Assembly (NCBI GenBank): GCA_021776795.1
Contig: JAJFFC010000017.1
Coordinates: forward strand, 62,001 to 126,000
DNA from: Planctomycetota bacterium
Lineage (GTDB): Bacteria; Planctomycetota; UBA1135
Length of the DNA: 64,000 nucleotides
Direction of reading: 5' to 3'
Shown here: one piece after another, positions 35,393 to 45,038 of the stretch
Numbering within the stretch: the stretch's first letter is position 1
How the letters are laid out: each line of letters begins with the position of its first letter
Notes under the pieces: model-generated
What the model was told of the DNA's origin: nothing
Seen by the model: the letters and a program-made list of their open reading frames with translations, nothing else
Database searches by the model: none
Translations under genes and position numbers: made by a program

Positions 35393-35423
35393 CCGCCTAA
35401 AAATCCCGACTACGGAAACCCCA
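35393..35423. repeat. 31-bp direct repeat, right copy
   Basis: Perfect match to 33694-33724. This copy contains the last codons and TAG stop of the ABC permease on the minus strand. Removing one copy plus the segment between would place the M14-like and permease stops in a 4-base CTAA overlap. Confidence 0.95.
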
Positions 35424-36164
35424 CAGGGCGAGTCCGTAGAACAGCAAGGTAAACGCACTGAGCCATCCCGCTTCCATCCACGGGAAGGGGCCGCCATCCA
35501 TGGGCAGGGTGACGTCGAGATCAATCAAGTTGTAAAGGGAATAGTCCCACAGCTTGTCGATCATGTAGATGGCGAGTTGCATCAGCAAGAGTCCAAGCAC
35601 CAAGATGCCGGCTTTGAGTTGGTTGCTGAAGCGCGTGCTGAGTGCCACGGTTGCGGTGTAGGCGCACAGGATGAACAGGAAGGTGTAGCAGCTACCGCGC
35701 AGCACCAACATCATGTCGAGACCTTCGTCGACCTGTGGGGCGATGGCCCAGCCGATCATTGCGACGCCCACATAAGGTACGAACAACAAGAAGGCGCCCG
35801 CAAGCCAGCGCGTGAACAGAATGCGCGCACGCGAAACCGGGCGTGAAAGCAAGAGCTCTGCCGTGCGGCGATCGACTTCACGCGCGACGAGTCCGGAGCC
35901 AATCAAGCCACCGGCGGCAATGCCAAACATGCCGGCACCCTTGAAGAACTGCTGTACCGAGAAGTAGGCCCAGTAGCCGTTGGTTTCGAAGGCCCGCACA
36001 AAATCTTGCAGAGGCTCCAATGGAATTAGCTTGATGACTTCTGGGAAGTTGTCGCGCAACTCGGGCCAGTAGTAGGTGCCAGCCAGTATGTTGATCAACA
36101 ACAAAAAGAAGTAGCCGATCGCTAGGAAGCGGTGCTCTTCGAGGTATTGGCGGAACAGCATCAT
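35397..36164 (-). CDS. ABC-2 type transporter permease
   Basis: 255 residues with about six membrane helices (for example FLAIGYFFLLLINILAGTYYW near the N-terminus, MFGIAAGGLIGSGLV, and LLLMQLAIYMIDKLW). ABC-2 permeases export lipids, polysaccharides or small molecules; the motif REVDRRTAELLLSRPVSRARI is typical of this class. ATG 36164 overlaps the stop of the ATPase gene as ATGA. The last nine codons lie in the right copy of the 31-bp repeat, so an insertion occurred exactly at its 3' end without truncating it. Substrate unknown. Confidence 0.9.
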   Translation of the reverse strand: MMLFRQYLEEHRFLAIGYFFLLLINILAGTYYWPELRDNFPEVIKLIPLEPLQDFVRAFETNGYWAYFSVQQFFKGAGMFGIAAGGLIGSGLVAREVDRRTAELLLSRPVSRARILFTRWLAGAFLLFVPYVGVAMIGWAIAPQVDEGLDMMLVLRGSCYTFLFILCAYTATVALSTRFSNQLKAGILVLGLLLMQLAIYMIDKLWDYSLYNLIDLDVTLPMDGGPFPWMEAGWLSAFTLLFYGLALWGFRSRDF

Positions 36165-37042
36165 GCGCCGACTTCTCCATACAACGCTTCGAAGACTTCC
36201 TCGAGGCCACCGGAGGCATCGCGCAGGCCAACTAAAGGTAGCCTTTGCAGATGGGGAAGGACGTCGGCCAGTTCGCCTTCAAAGCGAAGTTGCCAGTGCT
36301 GCCCGGCGCCGCGCCATTGCAAGCTTGGCGCTTGAGGTAGGGCTGACAGCTCCATGGGCTCGCGCAAGTGCAGTCGCAGAACATGTGCCATGCGCTCCAA
36401 GATGGTGTCGACGCGATCGCATTCGAGAAGTTCGCCTTGGCGCAAGAAGGCCACGCGGTGACAGACTCGTTCGACACTGGCGAGGTCATGCGAACTAAAA
36501 AACACGGTGCGTCCCTTGGAGGCCTCTTCTTGCAACAAGCCTTCGAGATCGCGCCTCGCTTCGGGGTCGAGGCCTTCCATCGGCTCATCCAACAACAAGA
36601 TTGGTGTGCCACTAGCAATCGCTTGCGCCAACAAGAGTTTGCGTTTCATGCCATGGCTTAAGGCGCGAACACGTTTGCGGCGATCCAGGGTAAAGCGGTC
36701 GAGCAATTCTCGGCCATGCGCCAGGTTCGCCCCGGCATGAAAGCTCAAGGCGAAACGCAACATGGCATCGACCCGAAGATGGTCGTACATGGCGGTTTCG
36801 CTGGGCGCATAGGCACACAGGCGGCGCGCAGTCAAAGGGTGGCGCCGCACCTCCTTGCCGTCCATCACGATACTGCCGCTATCGGCGCGCGCGATGCCAA
36901 GTAGGCACTTCAAAAACGTGGTTTTGCCGGCACCGTTAGGGCCGACAAAACCAAAGAGCTCCCCTTTGGAGACCTCGAGCGAAACGCCGCGCAGGACTTC
37001 CTGCCGGCCGTAACGCTTGCGCATGCCATCGACGCGAATCAT
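36161..37042 (-). CDS. ABC transporter ATP-binding protein
   Basis: 293 residues. Walker A is GPNGAGKTTFLKC, the signature is in the LSHGMKRKLLLAQAIA segment (SHGMK in place of the usual LSGGQ), and Walker B is ILLLDEPMEGLDPEARRDL with the H-loop in FFSSHDLASVERV. It powers the overlapping permease gene. A TACAAT box lies 7 bases before ATG 37042, and no ribosome site is visible, suggesting a leaderless message. Confidence 0.93.
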   Translation of the reverse strand: MIRVDGMRKRYGRQEVLRGVSLEVSKGELFGFVGPNGAGKTTFLKCLLGIARADSGSIVMDGKEVRRHPLTARRLCAYAPSETAMYDHLRVDAMLRFALSFHAGANLAHGRELLDRFTLDRRKRVRALSHGMKRKLLLAQAIASGTPILLLDEPMEGLDPEARRDLEGLLQEEASKGRTVFFSSHDLASVERVCHRVAFLRQGELLECDRVDTILERMAHVLRLHLREPMELSALPQAPSLQWRGAGQHWQLRFEGELADVLPHLQRLPLVGLRDASGGLEEVFEALYGEVGA

Positions 37043-37049
37043 GAAGCTG

Positions 37050-37055
37050 ATTGTA
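37050..37055 (-). promoter_or_regulatory. Candidate -10 box (TACAAT) of the ABC transporter operon
   Basis: TACAAT on the minus strand, 7 bases before ATG 37042, with no Shine-Dalgarno between them. It lies between the ATPase gene and the stop of clpB. Confidence 0.5.
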
Positions 37056-37081
37056 GGCTCCAGAACTCGCGTCTTCTCGGA

Positions 37082-39652
37082 TTAGTTGGCGCTGGCGCTG
37101 GTGGGCTGATCCTCGGCCGCGCCGTTTGCGACAGCCTGGACCTGGATTTCGTTGTCCACCACCTCGACTTCCACCACATGGCAGTTTTCGAGCGTTCCCG
37201 CCAGCAACAGCTCGCTCAATGGGTTGAGCAGCGAGCGTTGGAGGATGCGCCGCAAGGGGCGGGCTCCGAAATCGGGATCGTAGCCATGCTCAGCAAACCA
37301 ACTGCGGGCGGCATCCGAAATGCGCAAGCTGAGTTGTTGGCGCTGCATCAGCCGTTCCTCCAGCTGATGAAGTTGCAGGTCCACAATCCGCGTCAAGACC
37401 TCTGGGGACAACGGCGAGAACACCAAGACCTCGTCCAAGCGGTTGATGAACTCGGGGCGGAAATGGCCCTTGAGCTGTTCCATCGAGCGGATGTTGCTGG
37501 TCATGACAATCAGCGTGTTGCGGAAATCCACAGTGCGGCCCTTACTGTCGGTGAGGCGACCATCGTCGAGCACCTGGAGCAGGGTGTTGAAGACATCGGG
37601 GTGGGCCTTCTCGATTTCATCAAAGAGCACCACCGCATAAGGATGGCGACGCACCGCCTCGGTGAGCTGGCCGCCTTCATCATGGCCGATGTATCCGGGA
37701 GGGGCGCCAATCAATCGTGCCACCGTGTGCTTTTCCTGGTACTCGGACATGTCCAGGCGCACCATCGCCGCAGGGTCGCCAAACATTTCGGTGGCGACGG
37801 CTTTGCACAATTCAGTTTTACCTACACCAGTCGGACCGAGGAAGACAAAGCTGCCCAGTGGGCGGTTTTCATCTTGCAAGCCAGCGCGCGCGCGGCGAAT
37901 CGTTTCGGATACCGCTTGTACGGCAGACTCTTGGCCGATGACATGTTTGCCCAGAAGATCCTCAAGGCGCAACAGCTTTTGCCTCTCGGTTTCGACCAAT
38001 CGGTCGACCGGGACGCCGGTCCAGGCGGCGACGACTTCAGCAATCTGCTCAGGGCCAACCTCTTCGCGCAAGATGGCATGGTCTTGCTGTAAGGCGCGAA
38101 GCTTTTCTTCGGCTTCGGCGGCAATCCCTTCCAATCGCGGAATGTCGCCATAGCGAACTCGCGCGACGTCTTCGAGTTTGCCCTCGCGCTCCCATTGCTC
38201 GGCCTGAGTGCGCAGGCTCTCCATCTCTGCGCGAGCATCTTTGATCGCATCGAGTTGGGTTTTTTCGTTCTGCCAACGCGCACGTAGCGCTTCGGCTTCT
38301 TCGTTCAGCTCCGCCTGTTCCGCCTGCAGGGTCGCGCGTTTGGCTTCCGCATCGGCGCCGCCTTCGGCCTCGAGGCCGGCTTCTTCAATCTGCATTTGGC
38401 GCAAACGGCGCTCCAGCGCATCAAGCTCGGCGGGCATGGAGTCCAGCTCCAAGCGCAATCGACTCATGGCTTCATCCATGGCATCAATCGCTTTGTCCGG
38501 AAGCTGTCGATCGGACAAATAGCGATCGGTCAGTTGCGCCGCGGAAACCAAAGCTGCGTCGGTGATCTTGACACCATGATAAACCTCATAGCGTTCTTGC
38601 AAGCCGCGCAGAATCGCAATGGTGTTGAGGACATCTGGCTCTTCAATCACCACTGGCTGGAAGCGACGCTCTAGCGCGGCATCCTTTTCAATGTGCTTGC
38701 GGTACTCATTAAAGGTGGTTGCACCAATGCAGCGCAACTCGCCGCGCGCCAGTGCAGGCTTCAACAGGTTGGCAGCATCAACCGCGCCTTCGGAGGCACC
38801 AGCACCGACCATGGTGTGTAGTTCATCAATGAACAACATGACTTCGCCAGCGGCATCTTGCACTTCGCTAAGAACTGCCTTGAGTCTTTCTTCAAACTCG
38901 CCGCGATATTTGGCACCCGCGAGTAGAGAACCCATGTCCAGCGACAACAGACGCTTGCCCTGAAGAGGGGTGGGGACATCGCCGGCGACAATGCGCTGCG
39001 CCAAGCCCTCGACCACCGCAGTCTTGCCGACGCCAGGTTCACCCACCAGCACCGGGTTATTCTTGGTGCGACGTGACAAAATCTGCATCACACGGCGCAC
39101 TTCTTCGTCGCGGCCGATGACCGGATCAAGCTTGCCTTCGCGTGCTCGTTCGGTCAGATCTTGGGCGAACTTCTCAAGCGCGCCGTCCTTGCTTTCGGGG
39201 TTGTCATCTGTGACTTTGCGTGATCCACGCACCGCGGCCAGAGCCTCTCGCAGAGCCTCCGTTGTGGCACCGCTCGCAACCAGGGCCTTGCCTAGATCGG
39301 AGCCAGAGGCCACCAGAGCAATCAAAAGGTGCTCGGTGGAGAGGTACTCATCGCCACTGGCCAGGCGGTTGGCTTCGGCGGCCTCAAGCAGCCGGACAAA
39401 ATCCTGGCCAGCGCGAATCTCACCGCCCTCCACGCGGGGCAGCTTGTTGAGCTCATCCTGGGCGTGAGAAATGGCTAGGGAAGGAGCGACTCCAACCTTA
39501 GAAAGCAGGGCGGGAACAAGGCCATCGGCTTGTTCTGCAAGGGCGATGAGCACGTGAGGGGCCTGAACCTCGCGGTGCGAGGCTTGGCGGGCGCGAGATT
39601 CGGCATCTTGGACCGCCTCACGAGTTTTCTGTGTCCAACGTTCTGGGTTCAT
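37082..39652 (-). CDS. clpB: ATP-dependent disaggregase ClpB (AAA+ chaperone)
   Basis: 856 residues, normal ClpB length. Order: Clp N domain (about 1-145), first AAA+ module with Walker [14 protein letters not shown] and Walker [16 protein letters not shown], coiled-coil middle domain (about 405-525, rich in E, A, R, Q), and second AAA+ module with [13 protein letters not shown] and [16 protein letters not shown]. The [16 protein letters not shown] block precedes the second module as in ClpB. The M domain distinguishes it from ClpA and ClpX. It resolves protein aggregates with DnaK. A CIRCE or HSE site was not found in the short upstream region. Confidence 0.96.
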   Translation of the reverse strand: MNPERWTQKTREAVQDAESRARQASHREVQAPHVLIALAEQADGLVPALLSKVGVAPSLAISHAQDELNKLPRVEGGEIRAGQDFVRLLEAAEANRLASGDEYLSTEHLLIALVASGSDLGKALVASGATTEALREALAAVRGSRKVTDDNPESKDGALEKFAQDLTERAREGKLDPVIGRDEEVRRVMQILSRRTKNNPVLVGEPGVGKTAVVEGLAQRIVAGDVPTPLQGKRLLSLDMGSLLAGAKYRGEFEERLKAVLSEVQDAAGEVMLFIDELHTMVGAGASEGAVDAANLLKPALARGELRCIGATTFNEYRKHIEKDAALERRFQPVVIEEPDVLNTIAILRGLQERYEVYHGVKITDAALVSAAQLTDRYLSDRQLPDKAIDAMDEAMSRLRLELDSMPAELDALERRLRQMQIEEAGLEAEGGADAEAKRATLQAEQAELNEEAEALRARWQNEKTQLDAIKDARAEMESLRTQAEQWEREGKLEDVARVRYGDIPRLEGIAAEAEEKLRALQQDHAILREEVGPEQIAEVVAAWTGVPVDRLVETERQKLLRLEDLLGKHVIGQESAVQAVSETIRRARAGLQDENRPLGSFVFLGPTGVGKTELCKAVATEMFGDPAAMVRLDMSEYQEKHTVARLIGAPPGYIGHDEGGQLTEAVRRHPYAVVLFDEIEKAHPDVFNTLLQVLDDGRLTDSKGRTVDFRNTLIVMTSNIRSMEQLKGHFRPEFINRLDEVLVFSPLSPEVLTRIVDLQLHQLEERLMQRQQLSLRISDAARSWFAEHGYDPDFGARPLRRILQRSLLNPLSELLLAGTLENCHVVEVEVVDNEIQVQAVANGAAEDQPTSASAN

Positions 39653-39745
39653 GCCTTCCAGAACGCAAGGTCGATGCCACCCTTCCTTCGGCCGCCTCGG
39701 CAGAAAGTGCTGCCGTTCTGGCAGCGTGGCCCGTAATCTCCCGCT

Positions 39746-40288
39746 GTGGAAGCCCTTCTGGACCTCGCCCTCGCCCTAACCAGCGCCCTTTTGGCGGGTT
39801 TGGGCCTGTTGCTGATCGTGTTCAGCCTGCCAGGGAACTGGATCATTGCCGCTGCGGGCCTGTTTGGACCTGCTTTAGGCCTCGGTTGGGCCCCCCTAGG
39901 CATCCTGCTCGCCGCCGCCGCTGTGGCCGAAGCCCTGGAATTTTTCGTCGGCGCAGGCTTTACCAAGAAGGCTGGGGGGAGCAAGGCCTCGATGTGGGGC
40001 ACCATTTTGGGGGGCATCGTGGGCGCCATCATGCTCACACCCTTTTTCCCCGTGCCGATTCTGGGTACTTTGCTGGGAGCCGCTCTAGGCGCAGCAGGCG
40101 GGGCAGTAGGCTTTGAATTCCTGTTTGCCAAGCAAGAAGCCGACCGCCTGCTCTCGATTGGGCTCGGCGCCTTCTTCGGCACTCTCTTTGGAAAAGGGCT
40201 GAAATTGGCCATCGGCGTGTTCCAGGCTGTGTACTGGTTGTGGCAAATGACCGAGGTCGTTGAGGAAAACATGCCTTCATTCTTCTAG
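39746..40288 (+). CDS. DUF456-family integral membrane protein
   Basis: 180 residues with several glycine/alanine-rich membrane helices, starting at GTG 39746. LLLIVFSLPGNWIIAAAGLFG, EFFVGAGFTKKAGGSKASMWGTILGG and LGTLLGAALGAAGGAVGFEF match the DUF456 plan of paired glycine-zipper hairpins. A TAATCT sequence 6 bases before the start is a weak candidate -10 box. Function unknown; it diverges from clpB with a 93-base gap. Confidence 0.83.
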   Translation: MEALLDLALALTSALLAGLGLLLIVFSLPGNWIIAAAGLFGPALGLGWAPLGILLAAAAVAEALEFFVGAGFTKKAGGSKASMWGTILGGIVGAIMLTPFFPVPILGTLLGAALGAAGGAVGFEFLFAKQEADRLLSIGLGAFFGTLFGKGLKLAIGVFQAVYWLWQMTEVVEENMPSFF

Positions 40289-40380
40289 CAATCTCCGATT
40301 CGGGCCGTAATGAGGCCGCCCCCGGGAATTCGGTGCGGCGTTACAATCCCAATCCGCCTCGATTCCGCGGACCCAATCAC

Positions 40381-41196
40381 ATGATTAAGAAATCCCTCCT
40401 CTTCGGTACGGTCGCATTGGCCACCACCGTTCCCGCCTTCGCTCAAGAAGCCGAGGCCGAAGCCACACCAGTCCAGAACCCAGCGCTTGAAGAAGTCTTG
40501 GCCAACGTGCCAAAGCTGATGAACAAGCACTGGCAGACAACCATGAACATCGACGTCCAAGAGGGCGAAGAAGCTGGCCCCAAGGTCAAGGTTGGCGTCA
40601 AATTCATGGACAAGAACCACTTCGCACTCGATCTCAACCTCGACATTCCTGACGAGTTTGAAGCGCAGAAGATGGAGTTCCACGTCATCGCCGATGGCAC
40701 CTACCTTTACCTGAACTCCCCCAACATGGCGGAAGTTTCTGGTGGCATGGCCCAAGGCCCAGTCAAAGTTGAGCTCGCCACGATCTGGAAGATGGTTGAG
40801 TTGAGCACTCCCTCTGGCGCCATGAAGGAAGGCGAAATGAACACCGATGCCCTCGCCGGCATGGTGCGCGAAGCTGCAAGCCAGTTCACCTTTAAGGAAG
40901 AAGGCAGCACCGAAGCGAACAAGCGCTACATCATGAGCAACGAAGACGTCTCTGGGCACATTGTGTTTGCCAAGGACACTTGGTTGCCAAGGTCGATGGA
41001 AATGTCTGGCCCTAACGGCGAAGGCTCGATGAAGATGTCCTCTTCTGATTCCAAGATTGTCGAGTCCTTCCCAGAAGGCACCTTCGCCTTCACGCCTGCT
41101 GAGGGCGTTACCGTCATGGACCTCACCCCAATGTTGCAGATGCAACTCAACCAAATGGGTGGCGGTGCAGAAGAAGAGGAAGACCTCGAGTTCTAA
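40381..41196 (+). CDS. Secreted protein, possibly LolA/DUF2092-like
   Basis: 271 residues. ATG 40381 gives a signal peptide (MIKKSLLFGTVALATTVPAFAQ); an in-frame upstream start at 40333 would add a charged, non-signal leader. The mature part has alternating beta strands (VKVGVKFMDKNHFALDLNLDI, FHVIADGTYLYLNSPNMAEVSG) like the lipid-binding half-barrel of LolA-type proteins. The acidic C-terminus (GGGAEEEEDLEF) is unusual. Two related secreted proteins follow. The assignment to the fold is tentative and the function unknown. Confidence 0.7.
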   Translation: MIKKSLLFGTVALATTVPAFAQEAEAEATPVQNPALEEVLANVPKLMNKHWQTTMNIDVQEGEEAGPKVKVGVKFMDKNHFALDLNLDIPDEFEAQKMEFHVIADGTYLYLNSPNMAEVSGGMAQGPVKVELATIWKMVELSTPSGAMKEGEMNTDALAGMVREAASQFTFKEEGSTEANKRYIMSNEDVSGHIVFAKDTWLPRSMEMSGPNGEGSMKMSSSDSKIVESFPEGTFAFTPAEGVTVMDLTPMLQMQLNQMGGGAEEEEDLEF

Positions 41197-41220
41197 ACCC
41201 GTTTCCATTCGGAAATCTCA

Positions 41221-41258
41221 CGGCGGGCCTCTCTATTCAGGGGAGCCCGCCGCATTTC
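41221..41258 (+). terminator. Hairpin terminator after the first secreted protein gene
   Basis: CGGCGGGC pairs with GCCCGCCG, extended by partly paired CTCT/GGGG bases around an ATTC loop, followed by CATTTCTT. It lies 25 bases after the stop at 41196 and before the next gene's start at 41280. Confidence 0.7.
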
Positions 41259-41279
41259 TTGAACAGGACCACGACCCCA

Positions 41280-42338
41280 ATGACCCTACGTCTTTCCGCC
41301 AGTCTCCTTCTGCTTGTCGCTTGCTCGGCACCCCAGGCCACCACACCGGAGGATCATGCGCCTTCCGGGTTGCAGGTCGCAACGGTGGCTCCAGCCGCGG
41401 AACCCAAGACCTTTCAGGATTGGGTGGAGGGCTTGCCCCCGGCAAGTGAGTTCGTGGATCAGGCTTTTCGTGCCGAGTTGTCCGGCGCCATGACCATGAG
41501 CATTCCTGGCATGGTTGACATGTCGAATCCGGTCGAAGCAAATATGCGCGTGGACCTTGCCGGCAGCATGGCGGTGAAGGATTCCAGTCATCTCCGCTAT
41601 GAAGTCGACGTCGTGGTGGATTTATCTAGCATCCCAGATGCGGGCGTCCCCGGCCCCGTGCATGTCGGTTTGCTTTTTGTCGCAGATGGAGAAACACTTT
41701 CGATTGTTCCCCAGTTTCACGATGAGTGGATTCTGGCCCAACTCGAGAGCACCGGCATTGGCATTGAAAATATGGTGTTGACTTTAGACGTCGACCTATT
41801 CGAACGCATGATGACGATTTACATACGCTCTTTCGAAGCTTCCGGCATGGACATGTCCTTGCTTGTACCCAAAGGCATGACTGTAGAGGAGTTCTTCGAA
41901 AACAGTATGAATCCCGCGCTATGGGCGCGTTCCTTCCTGGCCACGACGGACATCGTGGATTTCACCGTCGACCAGAACAAGGTCCACGCCGTTGCGCTGT
42001 TGAAGAAAGATTTGTTCACCTCCATGATGGGTGCGACACCGAATGGTCAAGACCAAACCGCCATGCTGGAGTCGATGCGCTATTCGGTGACCTTCGACCG
42101 CTGGACCGGTTTGCCTTTGGGCATGGAGTTCGGCTTCGCGATGGAAGAGGAAATGAACATGAGCATGTCCATGTCCACGACCGATTTTGTGGTCGGTCCT
42201 GGTGCCGTCGAAGATGTCGAGTTCAGTTACACCATGTTGGATCGGCAAACGCGATTCCCGCTGGACCCGTGGGTGCAACTCATGCTCACGCAGATGGAAG
42301 CCATGATTCAGGAGGACGATGGCGATACATCGTTCTAG
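41280..42338 (+). CDS. Lipoprotein related to the preceding secreted protein
   Basis: 352 residues with a lipoprotein signal (MTLRLSASLLLLVACSAPQ). I use ATG 41280; the in-frame ATG at 41259 is less apt for a signal. The mature region has the same architecture as its neighbours: methionine-rich, beta-strand segments such as SHLRYEVDVVVDLSSI, VHVGLLFVADGETLSIV and VTFDRWTGLPLGMEFGF. It may bind a lipid or hydrophobic ligand at the membrane, by analogy to LolA-like proteins; no catalytic motif is seen. It ends within the start of the next lipoprotein gene. Confidence 0.72.
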   Translation: MTLRLSASLLLLVACSAPQATTPEDHAPSGLQVATVAPAAEPKTFQDWVEGLPPASEFVDQAFRAELSGAMTMSIPGMVDMSNPVEANMRVDLAGSMAVKDSSHLRYEVDVVVDLSSIPDAGVPGPVHVGLLFVADGETLSIVPQFHDEWILAQLESTGIGIENMVLTLDVDLFERMMTIYIRSFEASGMDMSLLVPKGMTVEEFFENSMNPALWARSFLATTDIVDFTVDQNKVHAVALLKKDLFTSMMGATPNGQDQTAMLESMRYSVTFDRWTGLPLGMEFGFAMEEEMNMSMSMSTTDFVVGPGAVEDVEFSYTMLDRQTRFPLDPWVQLMLTQMEAMIQEDDGDTSF

Positions 42339-43176
42339 CCACGTCCCCGTTCTCTTAGGCTTCGCCCTATTCTTTTCGGCCTGCGGCGGCTCGGAGTCGC
42401 CGAATGGAGCCCATCAGGCGAACCGAGTTTCCCTGCCCGCGGCTGAAGACGCCGGTGCCTGGCGCAGCTGGCTCAGCGCATCCATGCAATCTCCGTGGCA
42501 AGGAGATTTTGTTTCCAACTGGGATGACGAGGCCGCGCAAGAAGGATCCTTTGTGTTGCTAGCGCCTGATTCCTTCTATGTGCAAACGCGAACGGCATTG
42601 CGCCAGCATTCTCCGGAAGGTCAGTCTGCTGCGCAGACGGTTCGCGTCGAGGTCGCCTGCGATGGCGAAGAATTACTGATTCTGCTGCCGGCGGTTCTTG
42701 GCTCTGGCCCAACCATTGCCACCATGCCTGCCAATCGCTTGAGTGCCCTGGAAGAAGTCGACCCACGGGGCAATGCCGGATTGTTCCGGCTCGATGCCAT
42801 GTCGCCGTGGCACCTTGTGCGGCGTGCCTTAGATTTTGGTCGCGCGCTATCCAGCGCAGAGGAAAACCATCAACTGCATCTGCAGCTGGAGATTCCAGCA
42901 GGCGTTTTGGCTCGTTTCCCCAGAGACCAAGAAGTGCAGGCTACGGTGTTTCTGGAAAAGGGCAGCGCCAAATTAAGCCGCCTTGAGCTGACCTCTGCCA
43001 CCCACACCTTGACGGTCGGCTTTTCCAACATGGAAAAGGTCGAGGATCTCGATGCGGCGCGCGCCGCAACCAAGCTCGATGTACCCAAAGATGCGACACA
43101 GCTTGCCTTGGGACCTATCGTCGACGGCGAAGTCTCAGAAGCGATGTCCACGAACCTGGACCAGCTCGGCTATTAA
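42319..43176 (+). CDS. Lipoprotein, third of the tandem set
   Basis: 285 residues with a lipoprotein signal (VPVLLGFALFFSACGGSES). The start ATG at 42319 is 20 bases inside the upstream gene, with GGAGG at 42311-42315 only three bases before it. The mature part shows beta strands comparable to its neighbours (EGSFVLLAPDSFYVQTRTAL, VRVEVACDGEELLILLP, ATVFLEKGSAKLSRLEL). Its TAA stop overlaps the convergent glycosyltransferase stop in the palindrome TTAA (43173-43176). Function unknown. Confidence 0.72.
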   Translation: MAIHRSSHVPVLLGFALFFSACGGSESPNGAHQANRVSLPAAEDAGAWRSWLSASMQSPWQGDFVSNWDDEAAQEGSFVLLAPDSFYVQTRTALRQHSPEGQSAAQTVRVEVACDGEELLILLPAVLGSGPTIATMPANRLSALEEVDPRGNAGLFRLDAMSPWHLVRRALDFGRALSSAEENHQLHLQLEIPAGVLARFPRDQEVQATVFLEKGSAKLSRLELTSATHTLTVGFSNMEKVEDLDAARAATKLDVPKDATQLALGPIVDGEVSEAMSTNLDQLGY

Positions 43177-44288
43177 GAGTCGACGTGGTCAATCGCCGGA
43201 GCGATTTGCTGCCACAGTCGTTCCGCGGCCTTGCGCCAGGTAAAGGTCAAAGCGCGGGCTCGGCCCATGCCGGAAAGCTCATGGCGCAAGGCAGAGTCTT
43301 CGACGAGACGGCGCATTTGCTTGGCGATAGAGGCATCGTCGGCGGGGTCGCAATACAGGGCGGCATCGCCACAGACTTCTGGAAGCGAAGTGGTGTTGCT
43401 GACAATCACCGGGCAGCCAAGAATCATGGCTTCGCCTGGGGGCAGACCCCACCCCTCGTAAAAAGAGGGAAAGACAAAACCAAGTGCATGCTCATATAAG
43501 GCGCGCAGCTCGCCATCGCTGACGCGACCAACATGGCGTACGTTTTGCGGCAAGCTGTCTAACAACTCGGTGCCTTCAAACACGCGTGGGTTAGTGCCAC
43601 CAGCAATGACCAAGGGGACTTGAATCTCCGCCAGACTCATAGCGCGTAAAATCGCGGCAAAGTTTTTATTCGGATTCATGCTGCTAACTGCAAGCAGGTA
43701 GCCGCGGGAGGTAAGCTCCTCGCGCTTGAGGATGTCCTCTTCGGGTGGGGTCCGCAAGATATGTTCATGACTTGCGCCGGTGACCGTGAGCATTTGCTGA
43801 GGGTAGCCGTAGTACTTTTCAATTTCTCTTGCCGTTGCTTGCGACAACGCCGCCACAGCTTTGGCGCGTTTGACGGCTCGTGGTAAGACCCAAGTGTAAA
43901 ATTTGCGGAACAAACCCGAGTGGGTTTCCGGTGCCCCGAGCACTTGAAGATCCAGAATGGCCATCGAAAAATTGGGGTGGCGCAGGGGGGCGGTATTTTT
44001 GAGGTTGATTAAAAAGCCGCCCTTGGCCAGGCGGGGCAAGCTGAGCTGCTCCCAGAAATGTGAGCGCAGGCGCCCGGCAACACGCATTTCGATGTGCTTG
44101 AAGTTCGTGCCTGGAAGTGGCGGCAATGGCATGAGGGCGATGAAGCGGTAGCGGCTGCGGTCAATCGTTCCATCGTCAAGCATGTCATCCCATGCCGTCA
44201 GCATTTCGCGGCCGTAACGCTGCACGCCGGTCAACGGCTCGGTCAAAAACCGCGCGTTAATAAAAACGAGCTCGCGCTGTTGGCTCAT
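43173..44288 (-). CDS. Glycosyltransferase family 4 (GT-B fold)
   Basis: 371 residues from ATG 44288, which overlaps the pdxJ stop as ATGA. The C-terminal half has the GT4 nucleotide-sugar motif [41 protein letters not shown] (E-x7-E type, about residues 270-310), preceded by [16 protein letters not shown]. The N-terminal acceptor half begins [24 protein letters not shown]. It probably adds a sugar to a lipid- or polymer-linked acceptor in the cytoplasm. The donor cannot be told. Confidence 0.86.
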   Translation of the reverse strand: MSQQRELVFINARFLTEPLTGVQRYGREMLTAWDDMLDDGTIDRSRYRFIALMPLPPLPGTNFKHIEMRVAGRLRSHFWEQLSLPRLAKGGFLINLKNTAPLRHPNFSMAILDLQVLGAPETHSGLFRKFYTWVLPRAVKRAKAVAALSQATAREIEKYYGYPQQMLTVTGASHEHILRTPPEEDILKREELTSRGYLLAVSSMNPNKNFAAILRAMSLAEIQVPLVIAGGTNPRVFEGTELLDSLPQNVRHVGRVSDGELRALYEHALGFVFPSFYEGWGLPPGEAMILGCPVIVSNTTSLPEVCGDAALYCDPADDASIAKQMRRLVEDSALRHELSGMGRARALTFTWRKAAERLWQQIAPAIDHVDS

Positions 44289-45016
44289 GCCTCCGGTGGT
44301 GCGGCAGCAAGAATGCGGTCTTGCATTTCGCGCACGGCCTGGTCCATGCCAACGTACATCGCGCGGCAAACCACGGCATAACCAATATTCAGTTCTTCCA
44401 CATGCGGAAGTTGCGCAACTGGCAGCACGTTGTCGTAATCCAGGCCATGCCCAGCATTCACGCGTAAGCCCAAACTATTGGCATAGTTTGCTGCGGTTTC
44501 TAGGCGCTTGAGTTCATTCTCGCGGTCGGCTCCCTTGGCGTTGGCATAAGCGCCGGTATGCAGCTCAATGAAATCGGCGCCGGAACGAGCGGCGGCTTCT
44601 ATCGCCTCTGGGTCCGGATCGACAAACAAGCTCACTTCAATGCCAGCTTGTTTCATCGCGGGAATGCCGGCGGCAAGTTCCGCCTCTAGCCCGACGCAAT
44701 CCAGTCCGCCTTCGGTGGTGAGCTCTTCGCGGCTTTCGGGCACCACGCAGACCTGATCAGGCTGAATCTCCACAGCCAGCGCTTGCATCTCTGCCGTCCA
44801 AGCCAATTCGAGGTTGAGCAAGGTCTTGACCGTCTCGCGCAGAATGCGGACATCGCGTTCCTGAATATGGCGGCGATCCTCGCGCAAGTGGACGGTGATG
44901 CCATTCGCTCCGGCTAGCTCACACAGGCCGGCGGCGAGCACTGGATCGGGCTCCAGACCCTTGCGAGCTTGTCGCAGGGTGGCGACATGGTCGATGTTCA
45001 CGTGAAGTCGTGGCAT
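44285..45016 (-). CDS. pdxJ: Pyridoxine 5'-phosphate synthase
   Basis: 243 residues. Condenses 1-deoxyxylulose 5-phosphate with 3-amino-2-oxopropyl phosphate to pyridoxine 5'-phosphate. Family motifs: [17 protein letters not shown] at the start, [14 protein letters not shown], and the C-terminal [11 protein letters not shown] and [20 protein letters not shown] phosphate-binding region. A TAGAAT box 8 bases upstream overlaps the divergent rsmD promoter region. It overlaps the downstream glycosyltransferase gene by four bases. Confidence 0.96.
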   Translation of the reverse strand: MPRLHVNIDHVATLRQARKGLEPDPVLAAGLCELAGANGITVHLREDRRHIQERDVRILRETVKTLLNLELAWTAEMQALAVEIQPDQVCVVPESREELTTEGGLDCVGLEAELAAGIPAMKQAGIEVSLFVDPDPEAIEAAARSGADFIELHTGAYANAKGADRENELKRLETAANYANSLGLRVNAGHGLDYDNVLPVAQLPHVEELNIGYAVVCRAMYVGMDQAVREMQDRILAAAPPEA

Positions 45017-45023
45017 GGGGCGC

Positions 45024-45030
45024 TATTCTA
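45024..45030. promoter_or_regulatory. Overlapping divergent -10 boxes between pdxJ and rsmD
   Basis: The 7 bases TATTCTA read TATTCT on the plus strand (9 bases before rsmD ATG) and TAGAAT on the minus strand (8 bases before pdxJ ATG). The whole gap is 22 bases (45017-45038), so both messages must have leaders near zero if these boxes are used. Confidence 0.5.
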
Positions 45031-45038
45031 CGCGGGCC

